Shown piece by piece: positions 1 to 5,968 of a stretch of 7,823 nt of DNA. Every line of letters starts with the position of its first letter. Positions within the stretch are counted from its first letter, which is position 1. This DNA is from CAZBMJ01 sp964493205 (lineage in GTDB: Bacteria > Myxococcota > UBA727 > JABDBI01), in NCBI GenBank assembly GCA_964493205.1, contig CAZBMJ010000059.1:1-7823 (forward strand), written 5' to 3'. Position numbers and translations under genes: made by a program. The notes beneath the pieces were generated by a model. The model had not been told where the DNA came from, did not search any database, and worked only from the letters and a program-made list of their open reading frames with translations.

Positions 1-33
1 AACTAATCAATACTTATGGGTAATCATATGGCC
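1..33. repeat. Long-range inverted repeat, left arm
   Basis: These 33 bases are the reverse complement of 7778-7809 except for one extra A. The arm contains the inverted form of the CATATGATTACCCAT motif (16-30). The two arms enclose nearly the whole window. They may be the ends of a mobile unit or two copies of an ordinary dispersed repeat. Confidence 0.85.
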
Positions 34-122
34 GTGACTGGTTCACGGGATCCAGCCAATTAATTTTTACAATTTTAAGGATATAAAATTAGTTTTCTGG
101 ATGCCGCCCACAAGGAGCGGCA
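34..122. repeat. Cluster of small hairpins downstream of clpX
   Basis: Three short stems are visible: CCGTGA/TCACGG (32-37 and 43-48), AATTTTA/TAAAATT (71-77 and 84-90) and TGCCGC/GCGGCA (102-107 and 117-122). ATCCAG (50-55) and CTGGAT (97-102) could also pair around the middle one. The pattern is typical of REP-like intergenic elements. On the minus strand the last stem could slow transcription leaving clpX, but no T run follows it directly, so I do not call a terminator. Confidence 0.5.
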
Positions 123-171
123 CGTAGAGAGTGGTGATAGATAGAGGCAAATACAGGTACTTGAGCAAATC

Positions 172-1404
172 TTAAGCCAACTTCTGTTCTTGCTTAAAGC
201 ACAAAACAGGTTCTTGGTTATTTAAAATAACTTCTTTAGTGATCAAGCAGCTTTCAATGTTGGGCATAAAAGGCACAGAATACATGATATCTAATAAAGA
301 ATCTTCCAATACTGCCCGCAAGCCTCTAGCGCCCGTTTTTTTCATAATGGCTTTTTTAGCTATTTCTGATAGGGCTTCTGGGGTAAACATGAGTTCTACG
401 CCATCAAGAAAAAATAGTTTTTGATATTGTTTCACTAAAGCATTTTTGGGCTTAGATAATATTTCTATTAGCTCTTCTTCTTTAATATCTTCTAAAGAAG
501 CAATAATAGGCAAGCGGCCAATAAATTCAGGTATAAAGCCATAAGAGACTAAATCCGTGGGCTCAACTTCTTGTGATGTTTGGCCACTTAACTTGGATTC
601 GGCGTTAAAGCCTAATATTTTACTGCCTTTTTTATTAGCAATAATTTTTTCTAAGCCCGAAAACGCTCCACCGCAAATAAATAAAATATCTTTGGTGTCC
701 ATGTGAACTACTTGTTCTGGTTGGCCATACTTTTTTGATCCTCTAGGGGATACTGCCACTAGGCAGCCTTCAATAAGCTTAAGCAAAGATTGCTGCACAC
801 CTTCTCCAGAAACATCGCGCACGGCGTTATTGCCTTCACCTTTTTTAGCTATTTTATCTATTTCATCTAAGTAAATAATACCGCGAGAAGCCTTTTCTAC
901 GTTATTGTCTGCGGCTGATAATAAATTTTGCAAAATGCTTTCAGCGTCTTCACCAACATAGCCTGCTTGGGTCAAAGAGGTGGCGTCTACTACGCAAAAA
1001 GGCACTTGCAATAATTTAGCTAAGCTTTGAGCAAGTAGAGTCTTACCACTACCCGTTGGGCCTATTAATAAAATATTACTTTTTTGAATTAAAATATCAG
1101 GATTATTTAAGCTTGCATTAATGCGTTTATAATGATTATAAACAGCCACCGCTAAAACTTTTTTAGCTTCAGATTGAGATATTACATATTGGTCTAAAAA
1201 TTCTTTAATTCCATGAGGTGTTGGCAAATTTACTACTACATCTTTTTGCCCATGGTTTTGTTCCTCTTTAATAATGCGATCGCAAAGCTTAATACAGCTA
1301 TCACAAATATACACACTGGGACCAGCCACCAGTTTTTTTACTTCTTCTTGATTTTTTTGACAAAAAGAGCAATTAAGTTCTATGTCTGAATCTTTTTTCA
1401 CCAT
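172..1404 (-). CDS. clpX: ATP-dependent Clp protease ATP-binding subunit ClpX
   Basis: ClpX is a cytoplasmic AAA+ unfoldase that recognises tagged proteins, unfolds them and feeds them to the ClpP peptidase. The 410-residue product is close to the usual length of about 420. The N-terminal zinc-binding domain has four cysteines (C12, C15, C34, C37). The AAA+ core shows Walker A GPTGSGKT (115-122), pore loop GYVGED (148-153), Walker B IIYLDEID (176-183), the GEGVQQSLLKLIEG segment (200-213) and sensor 2 GARGLR (358-363). The ClpP-docking IGF loop is present as LGF (264-266), so ClpP binding is probably kept. The usual RKH loop is altered: GSKKYGQPEQ (222-231) replaces the GGRKHPQQE consensus. 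The start at 1404 is supported by GGAGG at 1415-1419, ten bases upstream. clpP and lon, frequent neighbours, are absent: the upstream side is a divergent gene and the downstream side reaches the window end. No clear terminator follows it. Identification is firm. Confidence 0.98.
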   Translation of the reverse strand: MVKKDSDIELNCSFCQKNQEEVKKLVAGPSVYICDSCIKLCDRIIKEEQNHGQKDVVVNLPTPHGIKEFLDQYVISQSEAKKVLAVAVYNHYKRINASLNNPDILIQKSNILLIGPTGSGKTLLAQSLAKLLQVPFCVVDATSLTQAGYVGEDAESILQNLLSAADNNVEKASRGIIYLDEIDKIAKKGEGNNAVRDVSGEGVQQSLLKLIEGCLVAVSPRGSKKYGQPEQVVHMDTKDILFICGGAFSGLEKIIANKKGSKILGFNAESKLSGQTSQEVEPTDLVSYGFIPEFIGRLPIIASLEDIKEEELIEILSKPKNALVKQYQKLFFLDGVELMFTPEALSEIAKKAIMKKTGARGLRAVLEDSLLDIMYSVPFMPNIESCLITKEVILNNQEPVLCFKQEQKLA

Positions 1405-1579
1405 TGAACAACAACCTCCAACTCATGGGTGATATATAGCAAAAAGGCGTAAAAACAAAATGGGGCTTACTAATAATAATTTTATTTAGCTCTAAAACAC
1501 CAATTTTATTGTATTTTTTATTTTTTTTAAATAAAACCTTATTTTATGTTCTTTTGTTATGTGTATAAGATTATTTATT
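1405..1579. promoter_or_regulatory. Divergent intergenic region between clpX and the cysteine desulfurase gene
   Basis: This very AT-rich gap must hold the promoters for both divergent genes. For clpX (minus) a TATATA -10-like box lies at about 1433-1438 and a poor TTTTGT -35-like box 16 bases upstream. The clpX Shine-Dalgarno sequence GGAGG is at 1415-1419. For the plus-strand gene, TTGTAT (1509-1514) and TAAAAC (1532-1537) are 17 bases apart. Both assignments are weak because AT-rich DNA gives such matches by chance. I see no clear operator, and no CIRCE-like or Fe-S-regulator-like palindrome. Confidence 0.35.
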
Positions 1580-2677
1580 ATGAAAAACATTTACTTAGAT
1601 GCCAATGCCCAATCTTTAGCTCTACCTTGCGCTCAAGAAAAACTTATAGAAAATTTAACTATTTTAGGCAACCCATCCTCTTTTCATCAGCATGGCAAGC
1701 GGGCTCGCAACCTACTTGATGAAGCACGAACTACTATAGCTAGCGCTTTGGCTAGCCCACCAAAATCAGTTATTTTTACTTCTGGGGCTTCTGAATCTAA
1801 TAAATTATTTCTAGATTCTTTAGTAAAAAAAACCCTTACAGAAAATAAACCTATTAGTATACTTTGTTCCATATTTGAACATCCATCTTTACTAAAGCCA
1901 TTAATAAGTTTAGCCAATAAAGAATTATTTATTATTGATTTTTTTGATACTATTAACAATATAACTATAAAAAAATATGATGTTATTATTTGTACACAAG
2001 CTCACAATGAAACAGGTATCTTGCCTGATCTAGATTTTATTACCCAAAACGCCCGCCCTGATACCTTAATTATGAGCGATATTTGTCAAAGCTTGGGGCG
2101 CATAGAGCTAGTAAGCCATCGAGTAGACGTTATTACGGCATCAGCTCAAAAAATGGGTGGTTTTGCTGGCTGTGGAGTATTAGTTTTGCGCGGCAATGGC
2201 GTAAGCTTGCCTACTCCCTATGAGAATCAAGCTCAAGAAAGAGGCTTTAGAGGCGGTACTCAAGCCCTACTTTTAATAATTGCTTTTGGAGCGGCCGTTA
2301 GTAAGCTAGATGAGTTACGAGAAAAACACGCCAATTTAGAAACTTTAAGAGATTATTTTGAAGATCGTGTGCAAAGTTTTAGTGATTGCTTAGTTATTGG
2401 CAAAAATTATAAACGCTTGCCTAACACTTCTGCCATCAGTTTTTATAAAGAAAACGCTGATAGTTTAAGAATATCTTGTGACCTAGCTGGCTTAAGTGTG
2501 GGATTTGGCTCTGCATGCTCAGGCCTTGCTCCAGAACCAAGCTTTGCTCTCACTCATTTAGGCTTAAGCGAGCAGGAACAAAAAACTGCTGTAAGATTTT
2601 CTTTTTTACATACCCTAGAAAAGCCTGAATTAGACGAAGCCTTAAAGCGTTTAAAAAGTATTATTAAAAATATCTAG
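1580..2677 (+). CDS. Cysteine desulfurase, NifS/IscS-like (class V aminotransferase)
   Basis: This PLP enzyme family takes sulfur from cysteine, giving alanine and an enzyme persulfide used for Fe-S clusters or tRNA thiolation. Counting from the ATG at 1580 (365 aa), it has NPSSFHQHGKRAR (31-43), FTSGASESN (66-74), the ring-stacking His in EHPS (H101), AHNETG (N143), SDICQ (D167 and Q170, PLP contacts), the PLP lysine K191, QERGFRGGTQ (219-228) and the catalytic loop GFGSACSG with C313. An in-frame ATG at 1559 would add MCIRLFI. I prefer 1580 because MKNIYLDANA matches the usual MIYLDxNAT start of the family. Neither start has a clear Shine-Dalgarno sequence. The residue before the PLP lysine is Gln (SAQK) where most members have His (SxHK). 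No iscU, iscA or suf partner is in the window, so I assign no iscS/nifS/sufS symbol. Its 3' end overlaps the convergent menF gene by 27 bp. Confidence 0.93.
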   Translation: MKNIYLDANAQSLALPCAQEKLIENLTILGNPSSFHQHGKRARNLLDEARTTIASALASPPKSVIFTSGASESNKLFLDSLVKKTLTENKPISILCSIFEHPSLLKPLISLANKELFIIDFFDTINNITIKKYDVIICTQAHNETGILPDLDFITQNARPDTLIMSDICQSLGRIELVSHRVDVITASAQKMGGFAGCGVLVLRGNGVSLPTPYENQAQERGFRGGTQALLLIIAFGAAVSKLDELREKHANLETLRDYFEDRVQSFSDCLVIGKNYKRLPNTSAISFYKENADSLRISCDLAGLSVGFGSACSGLAPEPSFALTHLGLSEQEQKTAVRFSFLHTLEKPELDEALKRLKSIIKNI

Positions 2678-3979
2678 TATACTTTTTTGCTTAGCATCAA
2701 GCTCAGCCCATTCAACATCTATGCCAGAGCCCTCAACAATACCGCAGGCTGCATAGACATACAAATTATTTTTATTCATTAGTCCAGATCTAATAGCCAC
2801 ACAAAATTCTGATGATTCTTTGCTTATTATACCTAGCGCCCCTGCATAATACCCTCTATCAAAGCCTTCATTACGAGCAATAAAATTTTTAGCAAAATTT
2901 ACTCCAAAACCACATACTGCCGGCGTTGGATGCAAATTTAAAATAAGTTCTTTTTCAGTTATATGAGGCATATGAGCAAAAAATTTTTGCCGTAAATGTG
3001 CAATATGAGCTAATTTTTTTATTTCTAATTCAGAAGCTTTAAGTTGGGTGTTAAATTTATTTTCAAAAATATCTTTAATAAACTTACTAACAAACTCATG
3101 TTCTAGTAAATCTTTTTTGCTAAAGGGATTATGATTTATTTTACTGCCAGCCAAAGCTTCTGTTTTAAGATCATGACCATCTTTGCTGAATAATAACTCA
3201 GGAGAAGAACCAAAAAAGGCTTGAGCGTTTCCCAAGTCTAATAAAAATATAAAAGTATTTTTATGCAGTGCTTTAAGCATGTGAATTAAATTTAAGCTAT
3301 TTAGTGAGCTATCTATTAAAAAGTCATTTCTGCGACCAAGAACCACTTTTTTATTTGTGTTTGAAAAACTACTCAAAGCTTTTTGCATAACTTTTTCATA
3401 AGCAGTTTTTGATGGGCTATTAATAAGCCTAATTTTAGGTTTATCTAAATCTAGAGAATTTTTTCCAAGCAAATTTATAAGAGTCTGTGCCATATCTTTC
3501 CAGGCATCAAAATTAATAAAATTATTGGGGGTATAATTTACTTGCAAAAAATAATTAGTATTAATTTTGCCCAATAACACCAAGGGTAGCACAAACATCG
3601 CCTTACCAAAATCTTGCCATTGTGGTGAAATAAAAGCATTTTCATCAAATCTAAGGCCCCCAAAATAAATTTGCTGCTCACCAAGATTATTTTTACTAGA
3701 CATAAGCAAGCTTAAAGTTTTTTCTTGGGTATCTTCTTTTATTAAATTGCTAACTCCCATACCAAAATATTGTTTTTTTAAGTCTTTGTTTTGATAAAAA
3801 AATCGTAAAATATTCTTAGTGTTGCTATAAAATTCATCGTCATTAACATGCTCAATAGGTAGCGCAATGCTAAACGCAATATTTAAATCTGGCTTAAAGC
3901 GTAACAAATAATTGCTAAGTAAATTTTTAGCGGCATCTAAATTAGGGCTTTTTTCTAAATAAAAATCTTGTGCAATCAT
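2651..3979 (-). CDS. menF: Isochorismate synthase, MenF-like (chorismate-binding enzyme)
   Basis: This enzyme family converts chorismate to isochorismate, the first committed step of menaquinone synthesis. From the ATG at 3979 (442 aa, close to E. coli MenF at 431) the chorismate-binding domain shows KVVLGRR (211-217, probable general-base lysine K211), FFGSSPELLF (255-264), TEALAGSK (273-280, acidic E274), LHPTPAVCG (349-357), FDRGYYAGALG (373-383), RSGL (397-400), YAACGIVEGSG (409-419) and EWAELDAK (423-430). The last two favour isochorismate synthase over anthranilate or aminodeoxychorismate synthase. The frame is open to an ATG at 4033, adding 18 residues (MRLPRLFKAPKDANKNKV). Most of these come from the palindromic element at 3992-4062, so I prefer 3979, although 3979 has no clear Shine-Dalgarno sequence and 4033 has GAGG eleven bases upstream. 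EntC- or salicylate-type roles cannot be excluded, but the nearby ubiE/menG favours menaquinone. Confidence 0.9.
   Translation of the reverse strand: MIAQDFYLEKSPNLDAAKNLLSNYLLRFKPDLNIAFSIALPIEHVNDDEFYSNTKNILRFFYQNKDLKKQYFGMGVSNLIKEDTQEKTLSLLMSSKNNLGEQQIYFGGLRFDENAFISPQWQDFGKAMFVLPLVLLGKINTNYFLQVNYTPNNFINFDAWKDMAQTLINLLGKNSLDLDKPKIRLINSPSKTAYEKVMQKALSSFSNTNKKVVLGRRNDFLIDSSLNSLNLIHMLKALHKNTFIFLLDLGNAQAFFGSSPELLFSKDGHDLKTEALAGSKINHNPFSKKDLLEHEFVSKFIKDIFENKFNTQLKASELEIKKLAHIAHLRQKFFAHMPHITEKELILNLHPTPAVCGFGVNFAKNFIARNEGFDRGYYAGALGIISKESSEFCVAIRSGLMNKNNLYVYAACGIVEGSGIDVEWAELDAKQKSILDIFNNTF
2653..2687. terminator. Candidate bidirectional terminator hairpin between convergent genes
   Basis: A perfect 9-bp stem (AAAAAGTAT at 2653-2661, ATACTTTTT at 2679-2687) encloses a 17-base loop at the junction of the convergent desulfurase and menF genes. 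It gives a run of T on the 3' side of either strand, as expected for a shared terminator of a tail-to-tail pair. The stem has only one G-C pair near its apex and a long loop, so it would be weak. It lies within the coding ends of both genes. Confidence 0.35.
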
Positions 3980-3991
3980 AACTTTATTTTT

Positions 3992-4062
3992 ATTAGCGTC
4001 TTTGGGAGCCTTGAAAAGGCGTGGCAATCTCATTCGCTAGCGCGCCTCGCAAAGACACTAAT
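3992..4062. repeat. 71-bp imperfect palindromic repeat element at the 5' end of menF
   Basis: The outer arms ATTAGCGTCTTTG (3992-4004) and CAAAGACACTAAT (4050-4062) pair at 12 of 13 positions. An inner pair AGGCG (4017-4021) and CGCCT (4043-4047) extends the fold, with a GCTAGC palindrome near the tip. The element is GC-richer than its surroundings. Its left half resembles 7633-7651 at 17 of 19 positions, which shows a dispersed family. It supplies the ATG at 4033 and continues in frame into menF, as described for Rickettsia palindromic elements. Membership of that specific family is not shown. Confidence 0.75.
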
Positions 4063-4065
4063 TTC

Positions 4066-4126
4066 CTACCTTTTAACCGCTCTATAAATACCCGCAATAG
4101 AAAAACTAAAATGGGTATAGATAAAA
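4066..4126 (-). pseudogene. Diverged duplicate of the ubiE 3' end
   Basis: Just downstream of the nuclease stop codon, the minus strand carries a second copy of the end of ubiE. One frame reads SFSIAGIYRAVKR followed by TAG (4066-4068); intact ubiE ends SFSIAGIYRGFK. The central 26 bases are identical to 5205-5230. Similarity fades on both sides, and a one-base length difference on the upstream side breaks the frame relative to ubiE. There is no start codon or body, so this is a gene-end remnant. It suggests that the intervening DNA was inserted at the 3' end of ubiE. Confidence 0.75.
4084..4109. repeat. 26-bp direct repeat, copy B (distal side of nuclease gene)
   Basis: This block is identical over 26 bases to 5205-5230, in the same orientation and 1121 bp away. 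The two copies bracket the whole nuclease gene. This copy lies in the ubiE 3'-end remnant. Confidence 0.9.
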
Positions 4127-4130
4127 CCTT

Positions 4131-5180
4131 TTAAATTTTCTTTTTAAATTCTTCTTCTATTTCTTCTACACTTGGTAGGCTATTTTTGAAATTTTCAGGC
4201 AATGATTCAAAGATTTTAGTTTCATACTCCGACACACCAATAGGTTTTTCAATATCTTGCAAAGCATACTCTACAATAAGCCTGTCTTTAGTTTTACATA
4301 AAAGCATACCTATAGTCGGGTTATCGTGAGGCTGCTTTATAATCGAGTCCACGAGTGAAAGATAAAAATTTAATTTACCTACATACTCTGGTTTAAAATT
4401 AGCTGTTTTTAATTCAACGACACAATAACAACGAAGTTTTAGGTGATAAAACAATAAATCTAAATAATAGTCGTTGTTATTAACTTTTATATGGTATTGA
4501 CGAGCTATAAATGCAAAACCATCTCCTAATTCCAAAAGAAATTTTTGTATATGATCAAGCAACCCCTGTTCAAGCTCATTTTCTCGAAAGCCCAAGGAAA
4601 GTGATAAAAAATCAAAATTATATGGATTTTTAAGAGTTTCTTGAGCCAGCTGTGATTGTGGGGCAGGCAACTTTTGTTGAAAGTTAGTTATAGCTTTTCC
4701 AATCCGTTTATTTGCGCTAGATTTTATTGCATCTTCTAAAGAACTACGGCTCCAACCATTTTCAATAGTTTTTTGTGCATACCATAGCATGCTTTCTATA
4801 TCCTCAAATTTCTCCATTAAAACAATAGTATGTCTCCAAGGAATATTTAAGAATTCCAAAGGGATAACTGTATTTGCAATTTGTCCACCAGCTTGGTGGA
4901 CTTTTGTAGATTTTAAAAAAAATTGTCTCATCAAAAAAAGATTAGTTCGCGAAAATCCTTTTATACCAGGAAATAAGTTTTGCAGATCTTTAGATAGTTT
5001 TTCAACAAATCTAAATCCCCAGTTTACTCGTTCTTGATTCTCAACTATCTGACGCCCAATATTCCAATATAAAAGAATTAATTCCTGATTGATGGACACA
5101 GCTGATTTTATACGAGCTTCTTGAATTTGCGTTTTTATTTGCTTTAAGAAATGTATATAATCATCGTTATTATCTAGCAT
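4131..5180 (-). CDS. DUF1016/YhcG-type PDDEXK nuclease domain protein
   Basis: The 349-residue product matches the YhcG-type (DUF1016) proteins, an N-terminal helical domain followed by a PDDEXK-fold nuclease domain. These genes are scattered by horizontal transfer and often found near restriction-modification or other accessory loci; their role is poorly defined. The N-terminal part has SINQELILLYWNIGRQIVE (about 29-47) and GFSRTNLFLMRQFF (75-88). An IPWRH motif is at 113-117. The nuclease core is GFAFIARQYHIKV (221-233), then YYLDLLFY with D241 and VVELK with E256 and K258, the expected metal-binding D...ExK set, so the catalytic site looks intact. The ATG at 5180 lies 9 bases after the ubiE stop, with a weak GAGAG upstream, implying translation from the ubiE transcript. 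Flanking copies of the ubiE 3' end indicate a late insertion. An 8-bp palindrome (4883-4901) falls in a loop, VHQAGGQ (94-100). A function in defence is possible but unproven. Confidence 0.9.
   Translation of the reverse strand: MLDNNDDYIHFLKQIKTQIQEARIKSAVSINQELILLYWNIGRQIVENQERVNWGFRFVEKLSKDLQNLFPGIKGFSRTNLFLMRQFFLKSTKVHQAGGQIANTVIPLEFLNIPWRHTIVLMEKFEDIESMLWYAQKTIENGWSRSSLEDAIKSSANKRIGKAITNFQQKLPAPQSQLAQETLKNPYNFDFLSLSLGFRENELEQGLLDHIQKFLLELGDGFAFIARQYHIKVNNNDYYLDLLFYHLKLRCYCVVELKTANFKPEYVGKLNFYLSLVDSIIKQPHDNPTIGMLLCKTKDRLIVEYALQDIEKPIGVSEYETKIFESLPENFKNSLPSVEEIEEEFKKKI
4883..4901. repeat. Perfect 8-bp stem palindrome inside the nuclease gene
   Basis: GTCCACCA (4883-4890) and TGGTGGAC (4894-4901) form a perfect stem with a 3-base loop, unusually GC-rich for this gene. 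On the coding strand it encodes most of VHQAGGQ, in a segment between the N-terminal domain and the IPWRH motif. It could be a small structured insertion or chance. Confidence 0.5.
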
Positions 5181-5189
5181 TCTTTGCTC

Positions 5190-5888
5190 TCACTTAAATC
5201 CCCGATAAATACCCGCAATAGAAAAACTAAGGGGCATAAAAGATAACTCCCTAAAATTATTTTTTTCTAAACTTTTTAAAAAATCTTCTTTGCGTACAAA
5301 TTCTTCCACGCTTTGGTTTAAATAGCTATAGGCTTTTTTTTGCCCAGAGATAAGGCCGCCTAAGAGGGGTAAAACATATCTAAAATAGCTTAAATAAATA
5401 GCTTTTATATAGGTATTAGAAGGCAGAGAAAATTCTAATACTAATAACTGCCCTCCAGGTTTTAATACGCGATAAAATTCTTGTAGGGCTTTATTTTTAT
5501 CCACCACATTTCTAATACCAAAAGCAATGCTCACCACATCAAAAGAATTATCAGCAAATTCTAAGCTAGTGGCATCTTGCAGTAAAAATTTGATCTTATT
5601 TTGCAAATGGCTTTTCTCAAGCTTTTTTTGAGCGTACGTAAGCATATTGGCAGAAACATCAACACCAATGGCCTTAGTAATGTTTGATCGCTCTTCACAC
5701 ATACTAAAGCACACATCACCTGTGCCAGTTGCCACATCAAGAATTTCTAATGCTTTGTTGTTAGGCAATAATTTGCTCAAATTTTTACGCCATAAAACAT
5801 CTTGCCTGACTGACAAAATACGATTTATGGGATCATAGGTTTTGGCAATATCATCAAACATTTGGGTAATTTGTGCTTGTTTATTCAT
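5190..5888 (-). CDS. ubiE: UbiE/MenG quinone C-methyltransferase (demethylmenaquinone methyltransferase)
   Basis: This SAM-dependent enzyme family methylates demethylmenaquinone to menaquinone (MenG role) and, in some bacteria, a ubiquinone precursor. From the ATG at 5888 (232 aa; E. coli UbiE is 251) it shows the N-terminal signature YDPINRILS with W33, SAM motif I ILDVATGTGD (49-58), the AFGIRNV motif (122-128) and RVLKPGGQLLVLEFS (140-154), all diagnostic. A GTG at 5897 would add three residues (MAC). I prefer the ATG because FDDIAKTYD then sits at the usual distance from the start. Neither start has a good Shine-Dalgarno sequence. The C-terminus SFSIAGIYRGFK is normal for the family, but its DNA is duplicated beyond the downstream nuclease gene. 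With menF nearby, the menaquinone role (menG) is favoured. It is separated from the upstream lipoprotein gene by a terminator, and I see no strong promoter in the remaining gap of about 30 bases. Confidence 0.96.
   Translation of the reverse strand: MNKQAQITQMFDDIAKTYDPINRILSVRQDVLWRKNLSKLLPNNKALEILDVATGTGDVCFSMCEERSNITKAIGVDVSANMLTYAQKKLEKSHLQNKIKFLLQDATSLEFADNSFDVVSIAFGIRNVVDKNKALQEFYRVLKPGGQLLVLEFSLPSNTYIKAIYLSYFRYVLPLLGGLISGQKKAYSYLNQSVEEFVRKEDFLKSLEKNNFRELSFMPLSFSIAGIYRGFK
5205..5230. repeat. 26-bp direct repeat, copy A (within ubiE 3' end)
   Basis: This copy encodes LSFSIAGIY of UbiE and is identical to 4084-4109. Because it lies in an intact gene end, it may be either the original sequence or one brought in with the nuclease gene. 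Confidence 0.9.
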
Positions 5889-5919
5889 GCAAGCCACGTT
5901 ACTAAAAGCGTTAAATTAA

Positions 5920-5945
5920 AACAAGCTCTAATAAAAGAGCTTGTT
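5920..5945 (-). terminator. Intrinsic terminator of the lipoprotein gene
   Basis: AACAAGCTCT (5920-5929) and AGAGCTTGTT (5936-5945) form a perfect 10-bp stem with a 6-base loop. On the minus strand it begins 24 bases after the lipoprotein stop codon and is followed by TTAATTT. This is a good rho-independent terminator. It ends about 30 bases before ubiE, so ubiE needs its own promoter or read-through. Confidence 0.8.
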
Positions 5946-5968
5946 AGAGCTTAAGCATATATAGTTAG

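Noticed and set aside
102..122. Intrinsic terminator of clpX
   Set aside because: The TGCCGC/GCGGCA stem is not followed directly by a T run on the minus strand, so I list it only as a hairpin.
2651..3979. Anthranilate or aminodeoxychorismate synthase (TrpE/PabB) as the identity
   Set aside because: The C-terminal YAACGIVEGSG and EWAELDAK motifs and the KVVLGR lysine fit isochorismate synthases better, and ubiE/menG is nearby.
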